Origin: Hypoxylon rubiginosum
Taxonomy: Eukaryota; Ascomycota; Sordariomycetes; Xylariales; Hypoxylaceae
Reading direction: 5' to 3'
Assembly: GCA_902806565.1 (NCBI GenBank)
Contig: CADCXA010000067.1
Coordinates: forward strand, 248,001-312,000
DNA length: 64,000 bases
Numbering within the stretch: the stretch's first letter is position 1; each line of letters opens with the position of its first letter. The translations under genes and the position numbers were made by a program. Of this stretch, positions 1 through 11,387 are shown piece after piece. The notes beneath the pieces were generated by a model. The model was not told the DNA's origin. It ran no database searches and saw only the letters and a program-made list of their open reading frames with translations.

Positions 1-1280
1 TGTCGCCATCGCTACCTACCGCTTCGTCCTGCCAATGAAACAAAGCGCATGCCTCTCGAGTGGCCCCTATGAGCCATTGAGTACGGTCATATCTTACGCT
101 ATTGTACGCTATCAGAGCGTCGTGGCACAAATCAACCTTGGTCTTCTGGTTCTGCCCGTTCGCTTTCATGCTGGCGGCTTCGAGGAGACTCGCTAGTACT
201 AGTGCATCTTCTATACCAAAGCCTGCCCCAGAACCGAGATGAGGTCCAGCGGCGTGGGCTGCATCCCCGGCGATCGCCACGCTACCGTCGTGGTAATGAG
301 GAGCCGGATTCTCAAACAGGTCGAAGATGGCCCACTTCTGTAGCTTCTCGGGTAGAAGGTCTACTATAGCTCTGACTTTCGGGTGCCACTCCGCGAAAGC
401 TCGGATCGCGTCTGCCTTGGTTCCGGGGGCGGTATGTTTTCCGTCTTCGGTGTGCCAGGGGTCCGGGTCGCTGATGACGAGCAGCACGTTCAGGAACTGG
501 TCGTTGGCGACTGGGTAGTTCATACAGTGCGCGTTCGGCCCGAGGTACATATACCTGTTCAGAGACCCGTTCCCGTTCGTCGTCCTCTCCGTGCCGAGAA
601 CCTCTCGGGCTTTGTCCATAGGAACCAGTGCCCGGTAGCAGTACTTGTTCGTGTAGCTTGGATAGGAAGCCGGGTTGGATTCCCCTAGGATAAGTCGACG
701 AACCCGCGAATTGATTCCATCGCAGCCGATAACTTCAAGTGGCAGTTAGCTTCCGAACAAGTTCTCCAAGCGACTTTAAGGGGCGCTGCGAGGAGGATTC
801 ATTACCGAGGTCTGTTTCCTCGACCGTCCCATCTTTAAACCCTAGCGACACTTTGCCATCATCCCTTTGATGAACCGACGTTACCTCCTTGCCAAATTTG
901 ACATTGGTTTGGGTAATCAGCTTAGACCACGCCTCCAGGAAATCGGAACGTCGACCCCCCTGAAAGGCATCAACTCCGATCAGCAGCCTTGCGACGACCT
1001 CATTCGTCCTGTACCCATCGACCCACGAGAAGTAATCCTCACCCTCGTTCGTGGTAGCCACCTGCTTGAAAATGCGGTACACTTCGGGGTCGACGACCTT
1101 TAAAGCTCGCTCCGCATTGGGGCTGAAGCCGATACCGGCCCCGATCTCTGTGAAGGCCGGAGCTCTTTCATACAGCGTATAGTTCACTCCGCGCTTCTGT
1201 AGGCCCAGCGCTAGGATAACCCCGGTGATACCTCCGCCGACTACAGCGACGTGGATATGACTTCCATTGCTCAATGCCAT
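1..1280 (-). CDS. FAD-dependent aromatic monooxygenase, salicylate-hydroxylase-like (3' end cut by window)
   Basis: Two exons: 806-1280 and <1-732, with a 73 bp intron (GTAATG...TTGAAG) whose removal joins ETDL to VIGCDGIN in frame. The N-terminus carries the Rossmann FAD motif VAVVGGGITG (about residues 10-19). Exon 2 holds VIGCDGIN (the DG motif of flavoprotein hydroxylases) and GDAAHAAGPHLGSGAG (the GD motif that binds the FAD ribityl chain). It stays open to the left edge, so the C-terminus is missing. Known for the family: NAD(P)H- and O2-dependent hydroxylation of aromatic rings, for example salicylate to catechol, or tailoring of secondary metabolites. The substrate cannot be read from sequence. 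It is divergent from the reductase at 1790 across about 510 bp and lies beside an esterase and two beta-glucosidases, so aromatic catabolism is plausible. Family call is strong, substrate weak. Confidence 0.88.
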
Positions 1281-1789
1281 TTTGATAGTTTAGTTATTCG
1301 GATTATACCGTGTGTTACGTAGAGAAGAACCTGTCTAGCTTGAGGACTCTGTCAAAAAGCAATTCATTGTACTAGGTTGGAGTTTTGGGGATCCGGTGCG
1401 TCGTTGGCATCCTCCTGCTCTTATGTATGGTGTGATGGATATTAGTAAGCTCGACTTACGGAATACAAGACTGGAACAGACGGTCTCTGTGCTCCCGGAC
1501 ACGTCTCAACCTCAACAATTACAATCAAAGAAAGCCAGTCTACTGGTTGCCTACGGGCCGCAATTGAGCCGCGGAATGATTTATAAGGTGCCGTTCCGTA
1601 CCTACATGCAGTTCCCACATCGGTACATCGCTCTCTTCGGTGTTGGTTGGGGTAGATGCGTCGGAACCCCGAGCGATATGGCGAGAGCCCACTCAGGCCC
1701 ATAACTACCCCTACATATCCATAATCAAATAAGAGTCCAACCTTCGCTTGTGCTACTGACCACAGGCCAACCTGAGACATTTAGAAATT
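1281..1789. other. Divergent intergenic region
   Basis: This 509 bp stretch separates the starts of the monooxygenase (minus) and the reductase (plus), so it should hold both promoters. Short open frames on each strand here lack family resemblance. I see no clear TATA box or repeat. Confidence 0.5.
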
Positions 1790-3054
1790 ATGGGAGATAA
1801 CACTGGGCGTGCGAACGGGAAGGTCCTCGTAACAGGTAAGACATACATCAATCTTGGCCGTAAAAGAAGCTTCCTAACGAGTATCGCCTATTGCAGGAGG
1901 GAGCGGGTTCATCGCCTCCCACGTCATCGACGTGCTCTTAAATGACGGGTATGCTTTTCAAATCAACGAGTTGCCTCGGCTTGTCAGCTTACATGTCACA
2001 TAGATTTGAGGTTGTCACGACAGCTAGGTCCGACGAGAAAGGAAGAAGGATAGTAGAATCTGTTCAATCTGCCCAGCAGGAAAGGCTTTCGTATGTTGTC
2101 GTAGACAATATCGCAAGTGACGGGGCTATCGATGCTGTAAGTGCCAATATGCCCTTCAAGTCGAGAAGCACGGTTATTAAACGGCGTTGCAGATATTGGA
2201 GGCAGAACCACCCTTCGATTATGTCGTTCATACAGCATCACCGTATCATCTTAATGTCCAAGACCCGGTTAAAGATTTCTTGGACCCAGCAATTAAGGGG
2301 ACGACCGGCCTTCTAAGGTCTGTCAAAGCACATGGGCCTTCTGTCAAGCGTGTGGTGATCACATCATCCAGTGCAGCAATGATCAACCCAATGAACCACG
2401 CCAAGGTATATAACGAGAGTTGCTGGGCACCGTGGACGTGGGAAGATGCTTTAGACTCCAAGAAGACCTATGTAGCTAGCAAGGTACCGACAGTAACATC
2501 TAAAAACCTCAGTTTCCAGTTAACTAACCCGGTTGTAGGTGCTCTCCGAGAAAGCGGCCTGGGCTTTCATGGACGCCGAGAAGCCCAACTTCGACCTCGC
2601 CGTCATCAACTGCACGTTTACCTACGGCCCCGTGCAGCGGAACCTCCCCGGCCTCGAAGCCATGAACACGTCCAACCAGCGCATCCGGGATATGGCGCAG
2701 GGGAAGATGAAGGAAGGCTTGTCGCCGACGGCGCCCGTGTTCACGTTCGTCGACGTGCGCGACGTAGCTCTCGCGCACCTCAGAGCCATGACGGTGCCGG
2801 AAGCGGGTGGTAACCGGTTTTATATCGTCGGCGGACACTTCTCGAACAAGCGGATTGCGGATGTCATCCGAAAGTCCTTCCCGGACTTAGCGGCGCGGCT
2901 GCCACTTGGCGACACACAGGACGATTTCCCAGCTGACGTGTACGGGTTTGATGCTAGTAAGTCGAAGAAGGTCCTGGGACTGGAATATATCGGCTTTGAG
3001 AAGAGTGTCAAAGACACTGTCCAGTCAATGCTAGACCTCAATCTGGGGCTTTAG
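1790..3054 (+). CDS. NAD(P)H-dependent aldehyde/ketone reductase (dihydroflavonol-4-reductase / GRE2-type extended SDR)
   Basis: Five exons: 1790-1835, 1897-1948, 2004-2136, 2193-2483 and 2539-3054 (edges good to about 1 bp), giving about 345 residues, normal for the family. The first two exons join to give the cofactor-binding motif VLVTGGSGFIASHV (TGxxGxxA). Exon 4 carries VVHTASPYH and the catalytic serine region VITSSS. The Tyr-Lys pair is TYVASK, at the end of exon 4 immediately before exon 5 (VLSEKAAW). Family members reduce aldehydes, ketones or dihydroflavonols with NADPH in the cytosol. The start is the first ATG in a frame that leads directly into the Rossmann motif. It ends 171 bp from the convergent tannase-family gene. 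A role in detoxifying plant aldehydes or phenolics is inference from its neighbours. Confidence 0.88.
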
Positions 3055-3225
3055 CCAACGAAAATCAATCAGACTCGCGAGTTCTCATGCGTAGGTACCC
3101 ATGGTATCAATGGATAACTGTGATTCTCTATATATCTACATAAAATACAGATAGGCAGTATGTCTTTTAACATATCAATAGGTAGATGCCTATATTTATA
3201 CAGTTAAATCGCCATTCAGTTTCAA

Positions 3226-5016
3226 TCAACTATTGACCCTAACCTTGCCGCAGACACCAGACTGTCCGCGTTCGCAAGACCAACAACTTGCGTCGGCGGG
3301 AGCCCCGCATTGCGTATGGTAGACGGCCTTCTGGGGATAAGGGCAGACAACGCGACTGTAGGTAGCCGCACCAGAACCATCCGTATAGGTGACAGGCGAG
3401 CTCTCCGGGGCGGTGCCATTTTCGACCCACGCCCGAAGCTGCGAGAAGAGACTCAGGGGCGCGCCCCCTCTGCTGCCGAAACAGTGGCCGACCCCGGGAA
3501 CGGGGAAGTATCGGTAGAAATCGTGCACACCGGGCAGCAACTCCGCCACGTTGTTGTAGTAGTCACGGGTTCCTTGATCCGGAATGACTTGGTCCGCCTT
3601 TTTGTGATTTATCTTGGTAAGTGTTTGATTCGTATATGATGGCAGGGATCAAGGGATTAAGGGGTTAAGGGGTTAAGGGGGTGGTGCTTACCAGGCCATG
3701 AAAGGTGACCATCTTTCCACCTGCGTCGCGAAATCCGGACAGGTCCGGATTGTTCGTACTGAAGATAGAAGAGTATTCCTGCTGTCCTTGGCGGAGGAAG
3801 TCTTCAAACTCTGACTGCGTTATGCTGGATACGTTAAAGCTTGGGTCCTTCACTAGGAACAGTCGAAACCATGAAGTAGCCAGAGGCTCGGGGATTCCAG
3901 TGCATATACCGCCCGTGCAATTCGTCATAGCCGTTCCGTGCCCAAGTGACGGTTCTAAGGCGCCCGTTAGATCCGCTCCTGGTCGACATCCGTGCCATAG
4001 CTTCTTGCCATCAGCAGACATTGCGCCGGCCCAAGTTGCCTTGACTACACTGGCAGCACCGGCGCTGATAGTGAGCAACCCGCCAGTTTGAGAGCAGTTA
4101 GTGGACTGTCCTACCATTCCGAACGGGTCAAATGTCGCGAAGCATTTGTCCACATCGGATATGATGCCGTCGCTCACCCCGTCCAAGACGTCGCACTGCG
4201 AAATGGCGGCAAGGACGATGGCGTCTAGCTCACAGCCATACGGATGGTAGTTGATTTCATTCATGTGCAGCTGAGGCCAATATAAGCTAGATATGAGTTC
4301 GGGGAAATTCAACGCGGGAGCGCCGGCTGCGATGCCATCGTACGCTGTGGGATATCGCTGGGCCAGCGCTAGGCCTTGTCGACCACCCTGTGAACAGCCA
4401 TTGAAGTAGGAATAGGAAGGCGCTCTGCCGTAAAATTGCTGAACGATGGATTTACCGATGACCGCCTTGAAGTTTCGATAATGTTAACGACTGGGGTAAC
4501 CCTGGTGATCAGGGGTTGAGTTCACTGGGAATTACGTACCGACTCGTTCAATGACCGATATCCAAAGTTCTCAAGCAGGGGAATGTTCACGTGTCCGGGA
4601 CTCAGCAAGGCCCAAGGCTCAGGGCTGAACTGGTCTGATAAACCAGCATCGGTCGTGACCGTAGCAAATCCTTCAGCCAAGGCGCCGGCCATCATGCCAT
4701 ACGAATTGTAGAACCGGCCCGCCCCCCAACCGCCTCCTCCCACTCCTTGGAACCGCTCGTTCCAGCTCTGCGCGGGCGGGAGCCATACTTCGACGCCGAC
4801 TCGGTCGTTGTCCCCGGGGTGCGTGTAAGTGACCGTGACGTTGCAGAACGTGGCATTTGTGAGCTGGGTAGACGGCTGGATATAGCGCACGGCCGAAGGG
4901 ACGGAGAAACTGAAGTTGGTTACGACGGAAGCTTCTATGACGATGCTATCAACGCCAGTAAGTCCGAGTGAGAAGGCCGACGGCACACAGGAAGAAGAGA
5001 GCGAGCTTAAAGACAT
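3226..5016 (-). CDS. Tannase / feruloyl esterase family protein
   Basis: Three exons, all phase 0: 4540-5016, 3692-4465 and 3226-3597, giving 540 residues. The family's CS-D-HC arrangement is visible: Cys183-Ser184 in FNGCSQGGRQG, Asp419 in HGLADQVIP (just after intron 2) and His455-Cys456 in PGVGHCFG. Family enzymes cleave gallate esters (tannins) or feruloyl esters of plant cell-wall polysaccharides. Which one this does cannot be told. The last acceptor (AAAAAG before GCGGAC) is not a good consensus but gives the conserved HGLADQ reading. An alternative acceptor 15 bp upstream would insert five residues. Oddity: the protein begins MSLSSLSSSCVPSAFS with no obvious hydrophobic signal peptide although the family is normally secreted; an upstream signal exon may be missed. 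Intron 2 contains a TTAAGGGG triplet repeat. Confidence 0.9.
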
Positions 5017-5435
5017 GGTTATTGGAGCAGCACGTTATTGAACCGCCGCGTTGTCGAAGCAGGTAGGTATGCAAACCCCGTTTAACAGGCGCGAAGACTT
5101 CATTATATATATACTGAGCTCGTAAATAAACTTATACATCCAAGGCATTAGTCAATTCATCCAGTCCAAGTAGGTGCTCCAATAGGAGAGACCGCAGTAC
5201 GCAAATACGCAAATACGCGACCCATAAGGTAGAGTCGTAATCGTCCGCAATTTCTAACTCGACCCAGTGAAAAGTTGCCCGTAGCCAATCACACCGGGGC
5301 CTATCCGCGTATTTCGTATCTGGGTACCTCCTAGGTAGCGTATAAGCGATCAATCAAAGCAAATGTTCATCATTGGCATCTCTGTGCAGGATAGGAGAGA
5401 AGAAATAAAATTGGCTTCTTCGCCCTAAGCGCGTG
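5017..5435. other. Intergenic: promoter of tannase-family gene and 3' region of GH1 gene
   Basis: 419 bp between two genes on the minus strand. It should hold the tannase-family promoter and the GH1 3' UTR. A 73-residue open frame here has no recognisable motif. I see nothing else. Confidence 0.5.
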
Positions 5436-7358
5436 CTAGTAATCACTATGGGCACGGATAAAATCAACAATGTCAAAGATCGAACGCTTGTAAGAGCGCT
5501 CCAACGTTTCGTTGTTGAACGCCTGGACGCCGTAGCGATCGCCGCATTCGCCCCATTCCCAGTTATCGACGAATGCCCAGCCCAGGGCCCCCTTGAACTT
5601 GACCCCGTCCTCGTGGATCGATTTGAGCATCTCATTGAGAATGGGCAGGTAGAAGAGGGTGGAGGCGAACTCTGCACGAGCCCGATCCTCGGTCATGTCG
5701 TACTCATGAAAGCCCGGCCATCCAAACTCGGCGATGGTGATGCCATCTGCAGTCGGATACATCGTGTACAAGTACCTGAACATGACGCGTGCGTGTTGAT
5801 ACCACGTCTCAACCCGCAACTATTAGTAAAATTGACTCGTATCGAGAGATCGTCTACTTAGGTACCGTATTGCTTTGGGCTCCGATCTGCCAGTTTGATC
5901 TAACTGTGGTGATGTTGGCGCAAATGGGAAAGTTGACATCGGTGCTGTTTCGAAGACACGCTTCAATCCCGTCACCCAATATCGTGGCATATACTGCAGT
6001 GTAGAAGTCAATCGCGAAGAAGTCGGCTGTACCATTAGCATACTGGAGCTCCTCCTCCGTGTAGCTCGGCGCCCCAGATCCTAACGTTTCAATAACCCCA
6101 GAAGGGACTTGGCTACCAAGGTAAATTGGATTGGCCATGTAGCCAAGCGTGAAATCTAACTGTCTTTCGCTTGCTGCTACATCGTCTGGGTTCTGAGGGT
6201 CTAGTGGAAGCGGGAACCCTCCGTTGGGCATGGCCAGCTTCAAGCTCCATTTGCCGCTTCCCTTGATCTGCTCTCGGTAGAAGTGAACTATCTTGGCGTG
6301 AGCCATCACTACATTATAGCTCGATAACCAATTTTTGGTAGTTGCTGCGTCGACGTTTGGCTCGTTGAATGTGATCCAAGTGCCAACCCGGTCGGAATAA
6401 TGCGTCAGTACAATCTTGGCATAATTCAAGAAACCGTCAACGAACTCCGGGTGGTCGTATCCTCTGAATGGCGAGAGTTAGTCCATCTGCAAGTACTCCG
6501 GGTGGTATAGGCCTTAGAGATGACACATTGTACTTACTGCCACGAAGCACTACCTGTTGAGTAATACAAGGGTGTGTCGAAGTGATGCAAAGTGGCCAAC
6601 GGCTTCATGCCGTATTTCAGCACGGTATTGATGAGATCATCATAATGGTCGATTGCCTCTTGGTTCACTGGCGATCCAGGGGTCCCGAAAGGGAGGATCC
6701 TCGACCAGGAGATACTGAAGCTGTACGACTTGACTCCGATGGCGGCTAGCCTTGCTATGTCCTGTTTATAAAGGAAATAGTTCAGTACGGATATATCTGG
6801 CGGTCCGGTTCCAGGGATACCCTCCCGGCCGCGTCCGATCTCAGCCTCAATAACCGACGGGCCTCTCCCCTCGATCTGCATAGCGGCTCCGGTAAAACCC
6901 CATTCGAAGTCTTCAGGAAACCGGTATTCATCCGTTTCGCCTTTACCAATAGTGAAGGGAAGCGGTGTCGGCTTGACCAACTCGGCGCTCCGAACCGGTG
7001 TTGGAGAGGCCGTTGTGGTGAAAGGCGGCGGATCCGCGGAGAATGGCTCCCACAGTGACGACCAAGCGACATTTCCAAAGTTGCTATCGGAGTCAGTTGG
7101 GCTGGCTACGCTTGCCCAAGTCGTTGTAGTTTGTGGTCCAGCTAGTGGCGCCAGTTCTGAGTACGGCGGTGCGTACGTTACCGTCGCGGACGGCTTTGGC
7201 AGAGACGTAGCATATTCAAGGTCTGCATACGCGGGCCAGGAAAACTTGGTCGAAGACAGGATGTCAGAGGACGAATTTGTCGCTGTTGTGGTGGCAAGTA
7301 CACAGCATGCAAGGGTGAACCGAGTAGAGAATGTTAGGAAAGCGTTCTGACTGAGCAT
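5436..7358 (-). CDS. Secreted glycoside hydrolase family 1 beta-glucosidase with Ser/Thr/Pro-rich N-terminal extension
   Basis: Three exons: 6538-7358, 5866-6463 and 5436-5819, giving 600 residues. The start has a hydrophobic signal-like segment (residues 1-27, ending near LATTTATNSSS). About 115 residues rich in Thr, Ser and Pro follow, probably O-glycosylated. The TIM-barrel begins near FPEDFEWGFTGAAMQIEG. The general acid/base is Glu308 in TFNEPN; the nucleophile is Glu504 in ITIAEFGWPG, where most GH1 enzymes have TENG. GH1 enzymes hydrolyse beta-glucosides, including phenolic glucosides. The 600-residue length exceeds the usual 450-500 of plain GH1 because of the linker-like N-terminus. 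A TATAAATA box lies about 95 bp upstream of the ATG. It sits between tannase-family and GH3 genes on the same strand. Confidence 0.92.
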
Positions 7359-7452
7359 TGTTCATATTAATTTGGGAGGAGGATTTCATCCGCTAATATC
7401 ACAATAGCTTGTTACCAGCCTGCTACCTTCGAAATTGGGAGTTCCAACTGCT

Positions 7453-7460
7453 TATTTATA
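7453..7460 (-). promoter_or_regulatory. TATA box of the GH1 gene
   Basis: TATAAATA on the minus strand, about 95 bp upstream of the GH1 ATG at 7358. This is a usual distance for a fungal TATA element plus a short 5' UTR. Call rests on motif and position only. Confidence 0.45.
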
Positions 7461-7952
7461 CCCAAAGTTCATCCAGCCCGAGAAGCTTTCCAATCCCTAA
7501 AGGCTTTATAAGATGTAGCCAGTGTCACTTCGCCTATAGTGCCGAAGGACTTTGCTAGGTCAGTTCCGACGGTCCTGATGCTACTTCACCCATCATATAT
7601 GAAAAGAAGTGGGTTATTTTATGTAGCATTCAGTCCAGGACCATATCATGGACCACGATTGAATAATGAATGGCACCGGAATACGCGTATAAGCACGAAA
7701 AGTTGGATTAACCCTATTTCCCCGTGCGATCTTCATACTTGGTCAGGGTCGTCACCTGGGTTATGCGGGGAACCCCTGTTTCCCCTGTTTCCCCTGATTT
7801 GACTCTTAATGCCGAAGGTGCCTAGGGGCTAACAGAAAGTCTAGGAAACTAAGAAATCACCTATTGAGATCATTCCTATCTACTATATACCATAGGTACT
7901 GACCATGGCTATGATTCGGCAGTTCCTTTGCTCTACTGTACTTGGTAGCTAT

Positions 7953-8010
7953 CAAGTCGCGAAGACCTTTGTCGGCCCAAGCAGCAGAACCTTACCCCTG
8001 AATGGCGTGC
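7953..8010 (+). pseudogene. Relic of a GH3 beta-glucosidase C-terminus
   Basis: Plus-strand translation reads AKTFVGPSSRTLPLNG. It closely matches the last residues of the intact GH3 gene next door ([17 protein letters not shown]), with one codon deleted and several substitutions. The DNA also aligns over about 45 bp. It lies in the opposite orientation to the GH3 gene, 330 bp past its stop, with no catalytic domain in front. I read it as the decayed tail of a second, inverted GH3 copy. A chance match seems unlikely because the conserved VGPSSR-LPL string is specific to fungal GH3 C-termini. Confidence 0.7.
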
Positions 8011-8335
8011 GACAACTTTCCCGTAATCATAATGCTCAGAATAATATGATAACATGGAAACTCCTTCAGATTACGTCGCAGAGCCGATTTACAGACTTAG
8101 CCTAGAGCCTCTTGACCCACAAGGTACAGAGGTAGTCCACCGTTGGTGCAAGGAACTATCGGCGTCCAATCATCAACGAAGAGCGAATACTTGATAGAAG
8201 GTGTAATTAGTATTACTTCGTATTATGTACAGGAATGTGCTATATCCTCTGCGAGTCTAAAATTTTTGTTTACACATTTCTCTAACTATTCTCAGCACAC
8301 AGCGAAGCATATTAACAGTCGGATGCCACCGCACT

Positions 8336-11300
8336 CTAGGATAGCGTGGCGCTGAGCGGCAGCTTACGGCTGCTGGGGCCGACAAATACGGTCTTGGGGG
8401 CGCTGGTGACGGCCCAGTTCTGAGCTTCCACGTCCCAGTTGCTGATATCGCGACGTGTCAGGTCCGCCGTGAAGGTCGCCGTGCACCCCGGGTCAATCCG
8501 AATACGGTCGAAACCGCGGAGGAGGACTTTCGGGTCGTCGTCCCCGCCAAGGGAGACGTATAGCTGTGGAACCTCGTCGCCTACTATCTCGCCCGTGTTC
8601 GTGATCGTAGCGGTGACGGTATACAGGACGTCGAATAAGTCAGGATTGCCACCGGACTGGTCCGCAAGACCGGGGCCAGCGGGGTTCAGATCATGCGCGG
8701 CGGAGTCGATAGCTCCTGTTGGGAGGAATTCTTCTGCCGTTTGACCGTATTCGGGATCCTGGGAAGCGTCTTTGAGAGATGATGTGGTGTTGACGTATGG
8801 GTAAATGTACTGCCAGATGTAGGGGAATGATGATTCTGGGAAAAGGTAGTCATCAAGATCTGTCGAGTAGTTGCCGAAAGTTGGGGCTTCTGGGGATTGG
8901 CCAACGGTTGGCTTGTACTCTCCGGCGTTGGCCTTTTTAACCTGAAGGTCCGAGTATTCGAACGTGGTGTATGATAAACCAAAGCCGAACTCAAAGATGG
9001 GAGTTTTGTTGGCACGGTCTACGGCTCGATAGTCGATAAACACCCCTTCAGGGAAATCTTGCTGGGGCGCGCCATTACCGTTATTGGCTTCGGTCAGAAT
9101 CTCAGTACCGTAGTCTTCCGCCTTTGCTGCCCAGGTAAAGGGCGTTCGAGCCGCCGGATTGACTTTTCCATACAGCACATCCACGATTGAGCGTCCGCTT
9201 TCCTGGCCCGGCAGGCCAGCCCATACAATAGCCGTAACATTGGGCGAGTCGTACCAGTCCGTGACGATGGTGGGCCCAACAGAGTGAATGATGACGATAG
9301 TGTTGTTGCATAATGAGGAGACGTTCTTAATGAGTTCATCACCACTGCCCCAAAGAGTCAAGTTCTTTCGATCACCTGCGTTCCCATCCACCTCGATGTA
9401 CCCTTCTCCTGAGTCTGCATTGACGAAGACCAGGGCTATCGCGTCTTCTTGTGTGACCAGTGCCTCGATCGTGGATGATGCATAGTTGTCGAGGATGGCT
9501 TCGATGCGAGTATGGTCGTCAAGAGCTTGGTACTGCAACGCATCGATAGGAGTAATCAAATAAGGGAAATCATCACTTCCTGATCCCCATCCCATTGCGA
9601 GCGTACCTTCGTCGCAGCCTCGATCTGAACAGCCGTTCGGGCCTATTGGGCTAGGGCCAGCATCTTCTCCGATCACGGCAAGGAACCTAGGCTTCTTCAG
9701 CGGGAGAACACCTTCGTTTTTGAGAAGAACAGTAGATTTGGCGCCAATCTCGCGGATCAGATCGCCATGGTCTTCTTGAGCATCAACATGCCAGTTGATC
9801 TGTTGGTAACCCTCATTGGCTGCGAAATGTATCGGGCCGAAAGTATCGCGAGTCCACGAATCGAAAGTGATTGGGCCCTGGTCTATGGTCCTGCCAACCT
9901 TGAAGTAGGCAGCCATAATTCGCATTGCCATGTCGTCTACCCGGTATTGGGGTACTGTGCCGTTCAAGACCGCAAGCGTGAGGTTGGTGCCCCAAAAGCT
10001 GAATCCCGAGTTGAAGAGCGTGTCTCCGGGCATGGTCATGTCGAGGCCAGCCACGGCACTAGCTGCACCCGAGTGCTGGGCTTGCCAATCGCTCATGACG
10101 AATCCTTGGAACCCTAGTTCGCCCTTAAGAAGACCGTTTAACATTTTAGAGCTGAGACGTCCCTCGTTAGCATCTACACAGCAGCAGACAACAGAGGAAT
10201 ACATACTTTTGGCAGGAACCCGAATTGTTGACCTGATTGTATGAGCACATGATTGAGCCTACTCCAGCTCTCACCGCGTCAACGAATGGCCAGAGGTACA
10301 ACTCATGCATAGTCTTGTCGTCGATATTGGATGAGATGGGGTCTGAGATGTTAAAACCGCGACCTTGCGATTCGCCGACTTGTCTGAAGTGTTCTAATCT
10401 CATATGAGCGATTACAGCCTAGGACGAATTGAGTCAGGTTCCTTACCTTGTTCGTTGCCAATATAATGCTTGGCGCAAGCAATGACACCAGCATCTTGGA
10501 TACCCTTGATGGTTTCGGCAATGGCCACGCCGGTAAGATAGGGGTCAGGAGAAAACCCTTCCCAGTTACGACCTCCCTCCGCGACACGGCCAATTGGGCC
10601 GGCGACGGGGCCCAGAAGGACATCAACACCCTTAATCTTGTTCTCTTCGCCCATGGCCTTTCCGCGGCGGTAGATGAGGCTTCTGTCAAATGTAGCCGCG
10701 ACGGTCTGGCCAGATGAGAAGGCCGAAACGTAATCGGCGAAACGGATACCTAAGGGAGAGTCTTGCATGCACAGACTGCGGAACCCAAGTCGGGGAATGG
10801 AACCGACCTGGCCGACGCATTGCTCGCCTTGCCAGCTAAAGCTTGTCAGTTCCCATAGCTGCGGGACTTGTCTGGATTGCAGTAACTCACCCAACACCGG
10901 TTGTGAGATTAACCTTCTCTGCAAGGGTGAGTTGAGAGACAAAATCTTTGGCTTTGGCGTAAGCATCTTCCCATCCTTGAGCAGTAGGACTCGTCCATGG
11001 TGAGGGATAGTGAGGCTCGGAGTGAGCTAGATCTCGCTTCTCAACCTGTAAATTGTCAGATATCACGAACTGCGTTATCGGCGGGATTTGTGCCAGAAAT
11101 TTGAGAAGCTGCATATTGAAGAAACATTTGCTAATCCACGGAATAAACTACTGAATAAACGATGATATAGTTGGATTCGATCTCAGTACGGTTGAGGATT
11201 GAAAACTACATGCGTAAATTTACACCTCTACTCAATTGAGAACTTGAAGAAGCGGTGTTCTCCCATTGCCATCATCTCCGTACAGAAAATGACACAGGGG

Positions 11301-11387
11301 AAACGTAGGATGGGGGAGATGACTAACCGCATTAGCAGCTGCAGTGCCGGTCACCGCTAATAGGGTGACCCACGGCGCGGAACGCAT
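8336..11387 (-). CDS. Secreted GH3 beta-glucosidase
   Basis: Five exons: 11328-11387, 10891-11045, 10447-10835, 10207-10393 and 8336-10151, giving 868 residues, standard for fungal BGL1-type enzymes. Exon 1 encodes just a 20-residue signal peptide ([20 protein letters not shown]). A likely KR propeptide site ([17 protein letters not shown]) opens exon 2. The nucleophile is Asp285 in [22 protein letters not shown] and [10 protein letters not shown] are family hallmarks. A C-terminal fibronectin-III-like domain ends in [19 protein letters not shown]. Family role: hydrolysis of cellobiose and other beta-glucosides outside the cell. The choice of ATG at 11387 is set by the signal peptide; an in-frame upstream ATG at 11435 would bury it. 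It sits upstream of GH1 and tannase-family genes on the same strand. Confidence 0.95.

Larger units (their letters stand above)
7359..8335. other. Intergenic between GH1 start and GH3 stop
   Basis: This stretch of nearly 1 kb holds the GH1 promoter (TATA at 7453-7460, minus strand) and a short plus-strand GH3-like relic at about 7953-8010. No intact gene is visible; the 66- to 87-residue frames have no family features apart from the relic. Confidence 0.6.

Noticed and set aside
3655..3684. Telomere-like repeat
   Set aside because: The unit is TTAAGGGG, not TTAGGG, and it lies inside an intron; no evidence of a chromosome end.
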